NCBI GenBank assembly: GCA_017410375.1
Contig: JAFQQW010000050.1
Span: 1-64,000, forward strand
Source: Clostridia bacterium
GTDB taxonomy: Bacteria > Bacillota > Clostridia > RGIG6154
Direction: 5' to 3'
DNA length: 64,000 nt
Shown: one piece after another, positions 49,613 through 58,390 of the stretch
How the letters are laid out: every line of letters starts with the position of its first letter
Numbering within the stretch: position 1 is the stretch's first letter
Notes under the pieces: model-generated
Seen by the model: the letters and a program-made list of their open reading frames with translations, nothing else
The model's database searches: none
What the model was told of the DNA's origin: nothing
Position numbers and translations under genes: made by a program

Positions 49613-51418
49613 ATGCCACTGTATGAAGATAAGCACAATGCAGAAAATTATGTAAAAGTAGGAGATTCTGCTTTGTCGCAAACATGGATTGGAAATCAAA
49701 AGGTTATTGGTAAGCTTGCCGAACTTATTGCTGAAGGAAAGAGTAAAATCTCCTTTGATGGTTGGTACGGTGTAGACTTTGAGGGCGTTGTTGATGGATT
49801 GAAAAATATGCTTGAGGGTGACAGCACTCTGTTTATCCCTGCATATACACTCTTTAAAAGCGTTGAACAGCTTAAAGAGTACAAGCAACCGAATATTACT
49901 GATGATCCCGGATTTGGTTATGTAAACTCAGACGGAAAAATTGAAGATTTAATGGACGATAATAAGGTAGAAGAGCTTTGTAATAAAATCAAAGCTTCGA
50001 AAGAAACAATTATTGTTTATGGCTACGGTGCTGCAACTGAGAAGTTGATTGAATGTATGGATTCTGTTGTTTATTTTGACAAAACTATGCAATCAATGCA
50101 GTGGCAGATGTGGGATGGAGAAATGATACCATTCGGTATGGATAAGCCTGACGATACATATAACTGGAAAGAATTTAATTATTGCGATTTTTACTTGCTG
50201 TACAGACACAAGAAAAATCTTTACACAAAGATGGACTACTATGTAGAAGCAGTTGAAAAAGATAATATGAAAATGGTCAGCAGAGCTGCTTATGATGAAA
50301 TTATTTCAAAGATTGTAAAACAGCCGATTAAACAGGTTCAGATTTTCCAGCCGGGTCCGTGGGGAGCATACAGATACCGTGATTTATGGGATATTCCCGG
50401 TCTTGAGTGTAGCGCCTGGAACAAAATGTCAGGTCCTGAAATGAGCGTTGTTATAGACTTTGGCGCTTCTGATACTCTTAACATCCCATTGATTAACCTG
50501 CTTCAGTACAACGCCGAGGTAACAGGACCTAAAGTCAGCCGTAAGTATCCTGATCTTTTCCCGCTTGATATTTGGCTTGACGACGGCTATTTTGAAAAGC
50601 CGCAGCCTGCAGAACGCATTTCAATGCCTATTCATAATCATCCTGACAGCAGCTATGTGGAAAGACATTTTAATGAGCCATTGGGAAGATATGAAACTTA
50701 TTATATTGCTGAGGCTTATGAAGGTGCAAATACATGGATGGGTTATTATGATGACTGCGATCTGGAAGCATGGGAAAGAAAGTGCAGAGAGTCTAACAAT
50801 TTAGTTCCTATTGAAGATTGGAAAGAGTATGTTTGTAACTGGAAATCCAATGTGGGAGACTTGTATCTTATACCGCCCGGCACAGCTCATGGTCACGGTG
50901 GAAATCAGATGGTGCTTGAAATGGACACATCTCCATCTATAGCAGGTACTGAATATTCATTCTTCCAGTATGATTTTGCCCGCAATTCATGGGATGACAA
51001 TACAAAAACAATGACAGGAAAACCCCTTAAAATGCATCTTGAGCATGGCTTCGATAATGAACGTTATCGCAGAGAAAGCTTTGTTAAGGATAAACTCCGT
51101 GCAAGACCTGAAATTGTAAGCTGGAACAAGGAATGGTATATGGACCGTTATTCTACACTTGATGAAATGCCTTTTGATGTAGAGCGTCTTTTCTTTGATA
51201 AGCGTGCAGAAAACACCACAGATGGAAGATTTCTGCAGATTCTGACATTGACAGTAGGACATAACGTAACAATTCGTTCAAAGTCTAATCCTGAACTTTC
51301 AGCAAGTATAGAGCGTCTGCAGTGTATCGCAATTCCTGCGTGCTTCGGTGATTATGAGATTATCAGCGAAGATGGAAGTGCCTGCACAGTTGTATGCTTC
51401 CACCTGAAGGATTGCTGA
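49613..51418 (+). CDS. Long class I mannose-6-phosphate isomerase-like protein
   Basis: This 601-residue cytosolic protein has a C-terminal half (about 320-600) that is a cupin-type class I mannose-6-phosphate isomerase domain. Putative zinc ligands are the two His of MPIHNHPDS (about 338-341), the Glu of YETYYIAEAY and the His of PPGTAHGHGG (about 425). The N-terminal 300 residues (VYGYGAATEKLIECMDSVVY, KTMQSMQWQMWDGEM) resemble the extra domain of long Bacteroides-type homologues, which has no settled function. GGAGGG lies 6 bases before the ATG. It is first in the LacI-controlled cluster and could interconvert a hexose phosphate from the hydrolases downstream. The substrate is unproven. 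Confidence 0.75.
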   Translation: MPLYEDKHNAENYVKVGDSALSQTWIGNQKVIGKLAELIAEGKSKISFDGWYGVDFEGVVDGLKNMLEGDSTLFIPAYTLFKSVEQLKEYKQPNITDDPGFGYVNSDGKIEDLMDDNKVEELCNKIKASKETIIVYGYGAATEKLIECMDSVVYFDKTMQSMQWQMWDGEMIPFGMDKPDDTYNWKEFNYCDFYLLYRHKKNLYTKMDYYVEAVEKDNMKMVSRAAYDEIISKIVKQPIKQVQIFQPGPWGAYRYRDLWDIPGLECSAWNKMSGPEMSVVIDFGASDTLNIPLINLLQYNAEVTGPKVSRKYPDLFPLDIWLDDGYFEKPQPAERISMPIHNHPDSSYVERHFNEPLGRYETYYIAEAYEGANTWMGYYDDCDLEAWERKCRESNNLVPIEDWKEYVCNWKSNVGDLYLIPPGTAHGHGGNQMVLEMDTSPSIAGTEYSFFQYDFARNSWDDNTKTMTGKPLKMHLEHGFDNERYRRESFVKDKLRARPEIVSWNKEWYMDRYSTLDEMPFDVERLFFDKRAENTTDGRFLQILTLTVGHNVTIRSKSNPELSASIERLQCIAIPACFGDYEIISEDGSACTVVCFHLKDC

Positions 51419-51491
51419 TTTGACTGCTTGATGCAGACAGGGTTTTATGGCTCAGATGAAACCGATAAATAAGTGCCATGGGAGGAAAACT

Positions 51492-53516
51492 GTGAAAAAA
51501 TATGAATCGTTATTCGAAACAAACATATATCGTTTTGATGGGGAAAAAAGCATATTAGAAGATAAGGACCTGGGAATATGTACAGATATTGCCTCAGTAT
51601 TAACTCCCGGAAGCTATGTTACGGTTTGTGATTGCTTTCAGGGATGCCCTTATACTGATACAGGTTTTCATCTTGATATAATCACAGATGGCGAAAGACG
51701 TGTTAAAACTCAAAAATGGGTATGGTTGCCCAATGCAATGCTGAGGACAGGAAGCACGGATAATTTTGACATAGAAAGCATCACTGCGGTTATTCCCGGA
51801 ACACGTGCTTTTGTTTTGAAGATAACTTATAAAAGTAAATCAGATGAAGATATAACTGTTCCTTTGCAGGCTGAATATCGCAGTAATCCGCGTAAAGAAA
51901 GCAACTGGAAATTTAGCATACCGGAGGCAAGGCCTGGAAAACTAAGTGACTACTACGAAGCGGACGGATGTGTTTTTTGTGAAACTGACACTGCCAAGGT
52001 GTGTATGAAATCATCTGTTGAAAATATGAAGATGTTTCCCGAAGCATACCTTTGGGAGGGAGAAATAACAATTCCTGCCGGGGGAGAAAAAACAGTATAT
52101 TTTTCTGCTCATTTAGGAAGTAAGGATGCAGAGTTTGAAAATTCAGATTATGAATCAATGCTTAAGAAATCCTTTGACTGGTTGGTGAAAGAATCCGATA
52201 GAATATACAATAATTTACCTAGGTTTTCTTCGTCAGAGCCTGAACTTACAAATCTATACTACCGTTCATTGGTAACATATATGCTTTGCCGTTGGGAAAA
52301 CCCGGATTTGTGCGTAATGCCTTATTTTAGCACAGGTAGCATAAATGGTTCGTGTATGTGCTCATACCTTTGGGATTATTGCGGCGGACTTATGATGCAT
52401 CCTTTGTATGATACTTATGGAAATAAGGAGGCGCTCAAGGCGTATTTGAGAAACGATCTTACAGTATCTTATGCACTTAATCCGTTTACATCTGAAGGGA
52501 TAGGACCATGGTATCAGGTTAATCAGGAAAAGGTTATTTGTATGGTTTATTACCATGTTTTGTTTACGGGAGAGAAGGAATTTCTCTTTGAAAAGGCAGC
52601 AGATAAAACAGTTCTTGAGTGGATGAGATACCATGCGTATGTATGTGACGATGTAACAAAAGATGTTGAGCTGTATGATTATGGTGAAGGTGGAAGAGAC
52701 CACTTGGAACTTCGAAGGGAGTATCTGTATACAGGGGTTATGCCTGATTTGAATGCACGCAGGTATATGAATTACATGCGTGTTTATGAGCTTACGAAAA
52801 TAGCGGGACAACCTGATGAAATGTTGCTTGAGCGTGCAACTGGGCTAAAGGAAAAGTTAAAAGACCTTTGGAACGAAGAAGAAAAGTGGTATAATTTTAT
52901 AGACCATACCGGCAAACGTGACATAAGATGGACAGTGCAGATGTTCAAGTTTTTAAATAGTCCTGTTATTGGCGATGAAGAACGCACCGGACTGATATCG
53001 CACCTTAACGAGAATGAATTTCTTTCTAAATTCGGTCTGCACAGTATGTCAAAGCTTGACCCTGCATACCACCAGGATGATATAGATAATGGCGGTGGCG
53101 GTATTTGTACACATTTTACTATGCAAATATGTGCGCAACTCTACGAAATGGGTTATGATGCTCTGGCAACGGATATTTTGAGGCGGGTTTACTGGTGGGG
53201 CACACGTATGCCTTATATGGGGGATTCTTGTGCCGCCAATATGATGATGAACCGCGAAGATACACCGCTCCAGGGAGATATAAGTTCTGTCTCTGCAGCA
53301 CAAATGATATTTTACTATATGTTTGGAATTCGTGCTGATTTTAAAGGGAATATAACGATTTCTCCGGTGAAAAATCGTCCTGCAGATAAAATACACATTG
53401 ATCATGCACGACTTTGCGGTAAGGTGTTTTCAGTTGATGTTTGCGGAGATAAATTCTCGGTTGAAACTGAAGGAATAACACATAATGCAATGATAGGTGA
53501 AAAAGTTAAAATTTAA
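51492..53516 (+). CDS. Glycoside hydrolase-like protein, (alpha/alpha)6 toroid
   Basis: This is a 674-residue protein without signal peptide. The frame is open from an ATG at 51447, but that start has no ribosome binding site, whereas the GTG at 51492 has GGGAGG 6 bases upstream. The N-terminal ~210 residues are a beta-sandwich. From about residue 240 a helical toroid follows with SYLWDYCGGLMMHPLYDTYG and DYGEGGRDHLELRREYLYTG, and the C-terminal ~60 residues are beta again. This architecture is shared by GH63, GH37, GH78 and GH95-like enzymes, and I cannot choose the family. It lies 73 bases after the isomerase-like gene in the same presumed operon. Confidence 0.7.
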   Translation: MKKYESLFETNIYRFDGEKSILEDKDLGICTDIASVLTPGSYVTVCDCFQGCPYTDTGFHLDIITDGERRVKTQKWVWLPNAMLRTGSTDNFDIESITAVIPGTRAFVLKITYKSKSDEDITVPLQAEYRSNPRKESNWKFSIPEARPGKLSDYYEADGCVFCETDTAKVCMKSSVENMKMFPEAYLWEGEITIPAGGEKTVYFSAHLGSKDAEFENSDYESMLKKSFDWLVKESDRIYNNLPRFSSSEPELTNLYYRSLVTYMLCRWENPDLCVMPYFSTGSINGSCMCSYLWDYCGGLMMHPLYDTYGNKEALKAYLRNDLTVSYALNPFTSEGIGPWYQVNQEKVICMVYYHVLFTGEKEFLFEKAADKTVLEWMRYHAYVCDDVTKDVELYDYGEGGRDHLELRREYLYTGVMPDLNARRYMNYMRVYELTKIAGQPDEMLLERATGLKEKLKDLWNEEEKWYNFIDHTGKRDIRWTVQMFKFLNSPVIGDEERTGLISHLNENEFLSKFGLHSMSKLDPAYHQDDIDNGGGGICTHFTMQICAQLYEMGYDALATDILRRVYWWGTRMPYMGDSCAANMMMNREDTPLQGDISSVSAAQMIFYYMFGIRADFKGNITISPVKNRPADKIHIDHARLCGKVFSVDVCGDKFSVETEGITHNAMIGEKVKI

Positions 53517-53577
53517 ATAATAAATCTGTAGTACCTTTATAAATATCAAAAAAGTTTGCATTTGACAACAAAATCTA

Positions 53578-53606
53578 TTTACTTTTAAATTGAGATATGC
53601 TATAAT
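53578..53606 (+). promoter_or_regulatory. Promoter of the DUF4838-type gene
   Basis: TTTACT (53578-53583) and TATAAT (53601-53606) have a 17-base spacer. The sequence resembles the LacI-gene promoter at 48380. Confidence 0.65.
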
Positions 53607-53657
53607 TCATGCGAATCAGCAATAAAACAGACATATAGCAAGAAGGGTGAGAAAATC

Positions 53658-55547
53658 ATGATTATCAAAGCATTATCAGACAACAGAACCGTTCTGTTCG
53701 CAAAAGCTGAACTGGAAAAATATTTGTTTTTATTAGACAAAAAAATCCCGGATACATTTGTTACAGAATTGGGCTTCATGGACAAAACTGATGATGAAAT
53801 TGACACGGTTGAAGTAAACATTGGTAAAAACGGAGGAACACTTAAAGGCTCTAATCCGAGAAGCGTTCTGTTTGCTGTGTATCAGTATTTGGAAGCACTC
53901 GGTATCCGTTGGGTGCGTCACGGTGAGGACGGGGAATATATCCCTGAAGGTGTTAAGGTTAATGAGAAGGAAGTTTCATTTACTCACACGGCTACAAGCA
54001 AATACCGTGGCACATGCTTAGAGGGGGCAACCTCTCTGGAAATGCTCCTTACCAACATTGACTGGGCAGCAAAGATGGGACTTAATGTGTATTTTATGCA
54101 GTTTACCAATCCTTACGGATTTATGAATCGTTGGTATAAGCATCAAAGAAACGGATATCGCCGTGATGAAAACCTTCAGCCTTTTGATGCAATCCGTTTT
54201 AAGGATAAGGTTGCAGTTGAAATTAAAAAGAGAGGTCTTTCGTTCCATGATGTAGGACACGGCTGGACCAATGCGCCGTTAGGTTTGGAAGAGCATACGA
54301 AGGAAGGGCAGGAACCCGAGGATGTGAAGCAGTATATGGCAACCGTAAAGGGAAGACCGAGAATGCTCTGGGGTAGCGCAGCAAATACGCAACTTTGCTA
54401 TTCCAACCCTGTTGTCTGTACGAAAATGGCAAACTGTATTGCAGATTACGCGGAAAATCACCCCGAGGTGGATGTAATTCATTTCTGGCTGGCAGACGGT
54501 GAACACAATCATTGCGATTGTGATGCCTGCATGCAGAAAAGACCGTCAGACTGGTATGTGATGATTTTAAATGAATTAAATGACGTACTTACTGCAAGAA
54601 ATCTTAAAACAAAAATAGTGTTTTTGGCATACATTGACCTTTTATGGGCGCCCGTGCAGGAAAAAATCAAAAATTTAGACAGAGTTATTTTAATGCTTGC
54701 GCCCATCGGCAGAAATTATGTGGAAAGCTATGCGGATGTGCATAATCTGCCGGAGGAAATTCCGTATGTCAGAAATGAAATGAAAAATCCAGTCTCGGTA
54801 GAAGAAAATGTGGCACATTTAAAGCGTTGGCAGGCAGTTTCTCCCGTGGACACCTTCAGCTACGAATACTACTGTTGGAGAAGTGCAAAACAGCACTACG
54901 GAGATTTCGGTACATTTAATCTCTCTAAAGTGATTTATGATGACATTGTGAATCTTAAAAATGTAGGGCTTTCAGGGATTGTTAGCTGTCAGGCACAGCG
55001 TGCATTTATGCCAAACGGTTTCGGACAGTATGTGATGTGCAAAACAATGTGGGATGAAAATATCACATTTGAAGAATTGACAGATGCATATTTTGAAGCG
55101 GCATTCGGCTCTATGGCTGATGATTTTAAAGGCTACTTTAAAAGACAGTCGGAAAATTCAAAAGCAGTAATTAACCGCACAAAGGAAATGTCCCTTGCTA
55201 TTAAGCTGGAAGCAGAGAAAATGCTTGCTTTCTTAAAAGAAAAGCAGGACGAAATCAATGCTTTGCCCTATGCAAAGCGTAAGTCGGTATTTTACGCAAA
55301 ATTTCACATGCAAATGCTTCTGAAATATATGACAGCCGAAATGGCAACAAGTGACAGCGGATATGAAGAGTCTTTAGATAAATGGGAGAATTTACTCCGC
55401 TTTATCAGTATTTCAGAGCCCGAAATGCAAATGGCATTTGATTTAGACCTGTTTTTAATTGATTTGGGAGTTATTCATCCCGAATTGAAAAAGTTCCCGA
55501 AGTTTGGTTTGGCCAAAGGCGGTGTTGCAGAGTTTATTCCTGATTGA
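53658..55547 (+). CDS. DUF4838/GH67-like glycosidase-family protein
   Basis: This is a 629-residue cytosolic protein. The N-terminal ~100 residues form an alpha/beta domain as in GH20/GH67-type hydrolases (NPRSVLFAVYQYLEALGIRW). It is followed by a TIM-barrel-like DUF4838 region with HFWLADGEHNHCDCDACMQK, where the Cys cluster suggests metal binding, and DTFSYEYYCWRSAKQHYGDF. The C-terminal ~120 residues are helical. DUF4838 proteins sit in polysaccharide utilisation loci and are presumed glycosidases without an assigned activity. AGAAGGGTGAG precedes the ATG. The gene has its own promoter and terminator but follows the LacI cluster in the same direction. Confidence 0.75.
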   Translation: MIIKALSDNRTVLFAKAELEKYLFLLDKKIPDTFVTELGFMDKTDDEIDTVEVNIGKNGGTLKGSNPRSVLFAVYQYLEALGIRWVRHGEDGEYIPEGVKVNEKEVSFTHTATSKYRGTCLEGATSLEMLLTNIDWAAKMGLNVYFMQFTNPYGFMNRWYKHQRNGYRRDENLQPFDAIRFKDKVAVEIKKRGLSFHDVGHGWTNAPLGLEEHTKEGQEPEDVKQYMATVKGRPRMLWGSAANTQLCYSNPVVCTKMANCIADYAENHPEVDVIHFWLADGEHNHCDCDACMQKRPSDWYVMILNELNDVLTARNLKTKIVFLAYIDLLWAPVQEKIKNLDRVILMLAPIGRNYVESYADVHNLPEEIPYVRNEMKNPVSVEENVAHLKRWQAVSPVDTFSYEYYCWRSAKQHYGDFGTFNLSKVIYDDIVNLKNVGLSGIVSCQAQRAFMPNGFGQYVMCKTMWDENITFEELTDAYFEAAFGSMADDFKGYFKRQSENSKAVINRTKEMSLAIKLEAEKMLAFLKEKQDEINALPYAKRKSVFYAKFHMQMLLKYMTAEMATSDSGYEESLDKWENLLRFISISEPEMQMAFDLDLFLIDLGVIHPELKKFPKFGLAKGGVAEFIPD

Positions 55548-55587
55548 TTGAAGGATAGATACTGTCGACTTATTTAAAAATCATGTA

Positions 55588-55637
55588 CAAACGAACACCA
55601 TCCGAGACAAAAATCTTGGATGGTGTTTGTTTTTTAT
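55588..55637 (+). terminator. Terminator after the DUF4838-type gene
   Basis: ACAAACGAACACCATCC pairs with GGATGGTGTTTGTT, followed by TTTTTATTT. Confidence 0.85.
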
Positions 55638-55786
55638 TTGAAGGCGTGTGTTTTAAAATGCTTGTTTTTTGTAATTACTTGACAAGTTACCTACGACCCC
55701 GTCCATCGCACTTACAGGAAACTTGGGGAAGTAGTAGGGCATGCTTTTAGCGTTGGCTTGAAGCTGAAAATGACAAATTAATAGGC

Positions 55787-55857
55787 TTGCACCCATTTGC
55801 ACCCCCTATAGGTGATTTACACCCCCCTAGGTGCGTTTTGCACCCCCCTGGGGGAAA
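55787..55857 (+). repeat. C-rich direct-repeat array D
   Basis: Units of TTGCACCCCCCTAGGTG type start near 55787, 55797, 55816 and 55837, the later ones about 20 bp apart. The GGTG or GGGGG at the end of a unit can pair with the CACC or CCCCC at its head, so each unit is a small palindrome. Two related units lie at 47411-47440. The 739-base gap 55548-56286 holds no gene; it contains this array, the 138-bp repeat and the 56130 repeat. Confidence 0.65.
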
Positions 55858-55887
55858 TTCTATTAAACTCATACATACAACACAAAC
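55850..55887 (+). repeat. Short repeat, copy 1 (of 60400-60436)
   Basis: GGGGGAAATTCTATTAAACT and the following CATACATACAACACAAACG recur, with a few changes, at 60400-60436. Here the segment links array D to the 138-bp repeat. At 60.4 kb it links to the hairpin repeat. Confidence 0.6.
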
Positions 55888-56025
55888 GAAAAGAAGGATT
55901 CGAACCTTGAGAAGGCACGAGGCGAGAAACAAAACAGTCCAGTGGACTGTTTTGGCGACGAGTGTTGCGCAGACGGGTACTGCGAGCAAAGCGGAGCGGT
56001 CGTCAAGCAGAGCAGATGCGAAGCA
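55888..56025. repeat. 138-bp perfect repeat, copy 2 (of 47908-48045)
   Basis: Identical over 138 bases to copy 1, in the same orientation and 8 kb away. The flanks differ: copy 1 is followed by the tRNA-Arg 3' end, copy 2 by GACTGTCGAGTCTCGAATGAG-like sequence that shares only CTGTCGAGT with it. Confidence 0.9.
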
Positions 56026-56129
56026 GATTGGACTGTCGAGTCTCGAATGAGTGATTTTTCGGGTATTGCCAAGGGCAGTCCGAAAAATATGAAATGCAGA
56101 GCCTCCCTACCCTCAAAAATCAAAGGTGG

Positions 56130-56252
56130 TTGTCCTTTTGTTTTTGCCTTTATTTAAGCCTTTTTGGGACTTTTTACAATAATATCATATACAAAAACAC
56201 CGCCATCCGAGCGTAAAATTCCGGGTGGCGGTTAATTTTTATATTAAAATCG
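56130..56252. repeat. Intergenic repeat with hairpin, copy 2 (of 38759-38880)
   Basis: It repeats TTGCCTTTATTTAAGCCTTT and the hairpin ACCGCCATCCG...CGGGTGGCGGT (56199-56231). The hairpin carries compensatory changes relative to copy 1 (CTA/TAG becomes CCA/TGG), which keep the stem paired. It is followed by one AATCGTTAAAATTTTGAGTA unit, matching only the last, modified unit of array A. Confidence 0.65.
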
Positions 56253-56286
56253 TTAAAATTTTGAGTAATCTATGCATAAGCGATGC

Positions 56287-57462
56287 TTAAAGAACTGTAT
56301 CATCTTCAAATACGGCATTTTTATATAAATGCTTAATTTCACCATTGTTGACAACCATCGGCATTTTTTTGCTTTCGGTATGATTTTCGGTTGTAATGTT
56401 ATCCAAAATCATCTGTTCTATTATAGTATCATCTCCTACAAAAATGGTTTCGACCGGAACATTTTCTTCTCGGCGGTTTAAATTTGAAATTTTAAGGGCT
56501 TTGATATACAATTTATTCTGAATATAGATAAGGGGATACACGTACGATGTGGCAGGTTTTCCGTAAACAGGTAAGCGGACTGCCTTGCTCGCATAAATAT
56601 TATCTATAGTAATGCCGTCAAAAAAGCCTTTGCCTTCAGTTGGATAAAATCTGGTAATTCCAATACAATACTGATAATATGTGCCAAAGACATTAGTAAT
56701 ATGTACATTTTTGACCGGATGATTTGCGGAAAGCAAGCGCACTGCACTATGACAATCTTCTGCATAAATTCCGTCTATTAAAACATTTGAAATTTCACCG
56801 ACAGAACCTTCATCGGCATTTAATGCCACTAAGTCATCATGACAAGCACCCTTTAAATTCCGGATTTCACCGAAATGGCAGTTTCCGTTTAAGTGTATAC
56901 CATCCATATTGGTTGCTAAAGGATTCCCATAGTTAAAATCGAAAACGACGTTGTCTACTGTAAAATAAGAAACGCTATCTAAAGTAACCGCAAATGTAAC
57001 CGGGTCTTTTAATGTCAGCGAAGAAATTCGAAGCCCTTTTACATTGTAGAATAAAAACATGAATCCTCTGTAGCCGCTTTGATCATAGTTACCGCTCAAA
57101 ATAGGATTTTCTGTCTGTTCTTTGTTATTAAAATTCCATATACCCCCCTCTACCTCAATGTTTTTACAAGGGTAATCGGGCGAATATTCGTTTATAAAAT
57201 CAAATAATTCAAGAGCAACTCTTTTCGAACAATCGGTTACGGTTTTGTTTTTAAGCATTACACAGTTTGAAGCCTTTGCAAGCTTTATTTCCGCATAGCG
57301 AGGTAATTTTAACTTGAAGTTTGAAGGTAATTCCAGAGGTTTTGAAATCAAATAATGTACATCGGGCATTGGCAGATACAATTCGTTATCTGATGTATCA
57401 ATCAATTCCTGTAAGCCTTTTGTATCGTCATGGATACCATCACCGTATATTTTATTCATCAT
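56287..57462 (-). CDS. GH28-like right-handed beta-helix protein
   Basis: This 391-residue protein is on the minus strand. It starts with the YGDGIHDDTKGLQELID motif common to pectate-lyase-fold and GH28 proteins, and N-rich beta-helix coils continue to about residue 370. Candidate catalytic acids are D187 in TNMDGIHLNG and D209-D210 in GACHDDLVALNADE, which resemble the N-x-D and D-D positions of GH28 polygalacturonases. There is no signal peptide, so it would act on imported oligosaccharides. GGGAGGAATGT precedes the ATG. It is the last gene of a minus-strand operon with a GH5 enzyme and a DMT transporter. Confidence 0.75.
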   Translation of the reverse strand: MMNKIYGDGIHDDTKGLQELIDTSDNELYLPMPDVHYLISKPLELPSNFKLKLPRYAEIKLAKASNCVMLKNKTVTDCSKRVALELFDFINEYSPDYPCKNIEVEGGIWNFNNKEQTENPILSGNYDQSGYRGFMFLFYNVKGLRISSLTLKDPVTFAVTLDSVSYFTVDNVVFDFNYGNPLATNMDGIHLNGNCHFGEIRNLKGACHDDLVALNADEGSVGEISNVLIDGIYAEDCHSAVRLLSANHPVKNVHITNVFGTYYQYCIGITRFYPTEGKGFFDGITIDNIYASKAVRLPVYGKPATSYVYPLIYIQNKLYIKALKISNLNRREENVPVETIFVGDDTIIEQMILDNITTENHTESKKMPMVVNNGEIKHLYKNAVFEDDTVL

Positions 57463-57529
57463 ACATTCCTCCCGTTTTATAAAAAGATATTCAAGCAGGT
57501 AGAAAAATCAACCGGGGTTGACATATTTA

Positions 57530-58390
57530 TTATGTGCATGTTATCAAAAGAATAGCTGTAATCCCAAGAATAAGAACAGCCAAATCTTTTCTTGAGATTT
57601 TTTCTTTAAATAAAACAACGCCTGCTATAATAGAAAATAAAATTGTACCAATATTTAGTACAGGAAAAAACACAGCACTGTCAAGCTTACCGGCAAGAAC
57701 GGTGTTCAGTAGATTTGAAAGTCCGAAAGCGACGCCAACGCCTGCACCGGAAAACAGTTTTTTCTTAAGTTTTATTTGCATATCTCCTTTTGCAAATAAA
57801 GAAATTAAAAACGAAATAATGCTCGCAAAAGCAAACGCTGATATCAAAAAGCAAGTCTTTTCATCCGGATAGGGTGAGTTTTGCTGAATTTTTTGTACAA
57901 CTCCAAGACCGCCAGATGAAAGCATCGCAATAAGCAAAGGTGTGATGTAGTTATCGCCACTTTTTTGTTGTGTGTTCCGAGATGATCCGGACACAATAAT
58001 TGCCGGAATTACCATAAGGATACCTAAAATCTTAAGCAACGTTAGTTTTTCATTCCAGAACAAGCTTCCTGACAATGTTGGAAAAATAAATCCCAAAGAA
58101 TATACGACCGAACAGATGCCGACATTTCCTTTTTTAAGAGCCACAGTATAGCAATATTGTGCAGACAAGAGCAAAAGGCTATAAATGATTGCATAAATGC
58201 TTGTTAACAAAGACGTGCTGTCAAAGTTGTAGCTTGTAGCAAATACCAGAATAAGGCTTCCACAGGCAAAAATACACGATTGTATAATAAAAAATTGCTT
58301 TGTACCAAAGTTCAAATCGGATATGCTTTTGGAAAGAATGTTGCGTACACTTGATAAGATGATGCTTGAAATCAGAAAAAACATTGTCAT
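57530..58390 (-). CDS. DMT superfamily (EamA-type) transporter
   Basis: This 286-residue protein has about ten hydrophobic helices in two five-helix halves, the second beginning near residue 150. The closing region IAGVVLFKEKISRKDLAVLILGI and its first-half counterpart LFWNEKLTLLKILGILMVIP are the paired EamA signature. It overlaps the GH5 gene by 4 bases (ATGA). DMT proteins move small metabolites or sugars. The substrate here may be a product of the neighbouring hydrolases, and the direction is unknown. Confidence 0.85.
   Translation of the reverse strand: MTMFFLISSIILSSVRNILSKSISDLNFGTKQFFIIQSCIFACGSLILVFATSYNFDSTSLLTSIYAIIYSLLLLSAQYCYTVALKKGNVGICSVVYSLGFIFPTLSGSLFWNEKLTLLKILGILMVIPAIIVSGSSRNTQQKSGDNYITPLLIAMLSSGGLGVVQKIQQNSPYPDEKTCFLISAFAFASIISFLISLFAKGDMQIKLKKKLFSGAGVGVAFGLSNLLNTVLAGKLDSAVFFPVLNIGTILFSIIAGVVLFKEKISRKDLAVLILGITAILLITCT

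Noticed and set aside
55747-55989. Minus-strand open frames over repeat copy 2 with Cys/Leu-rich peptides
   Set aside because: They are antisense to the repeat, with low-complexity C-rich array sequence and no start signals. Best seen as non-coding.
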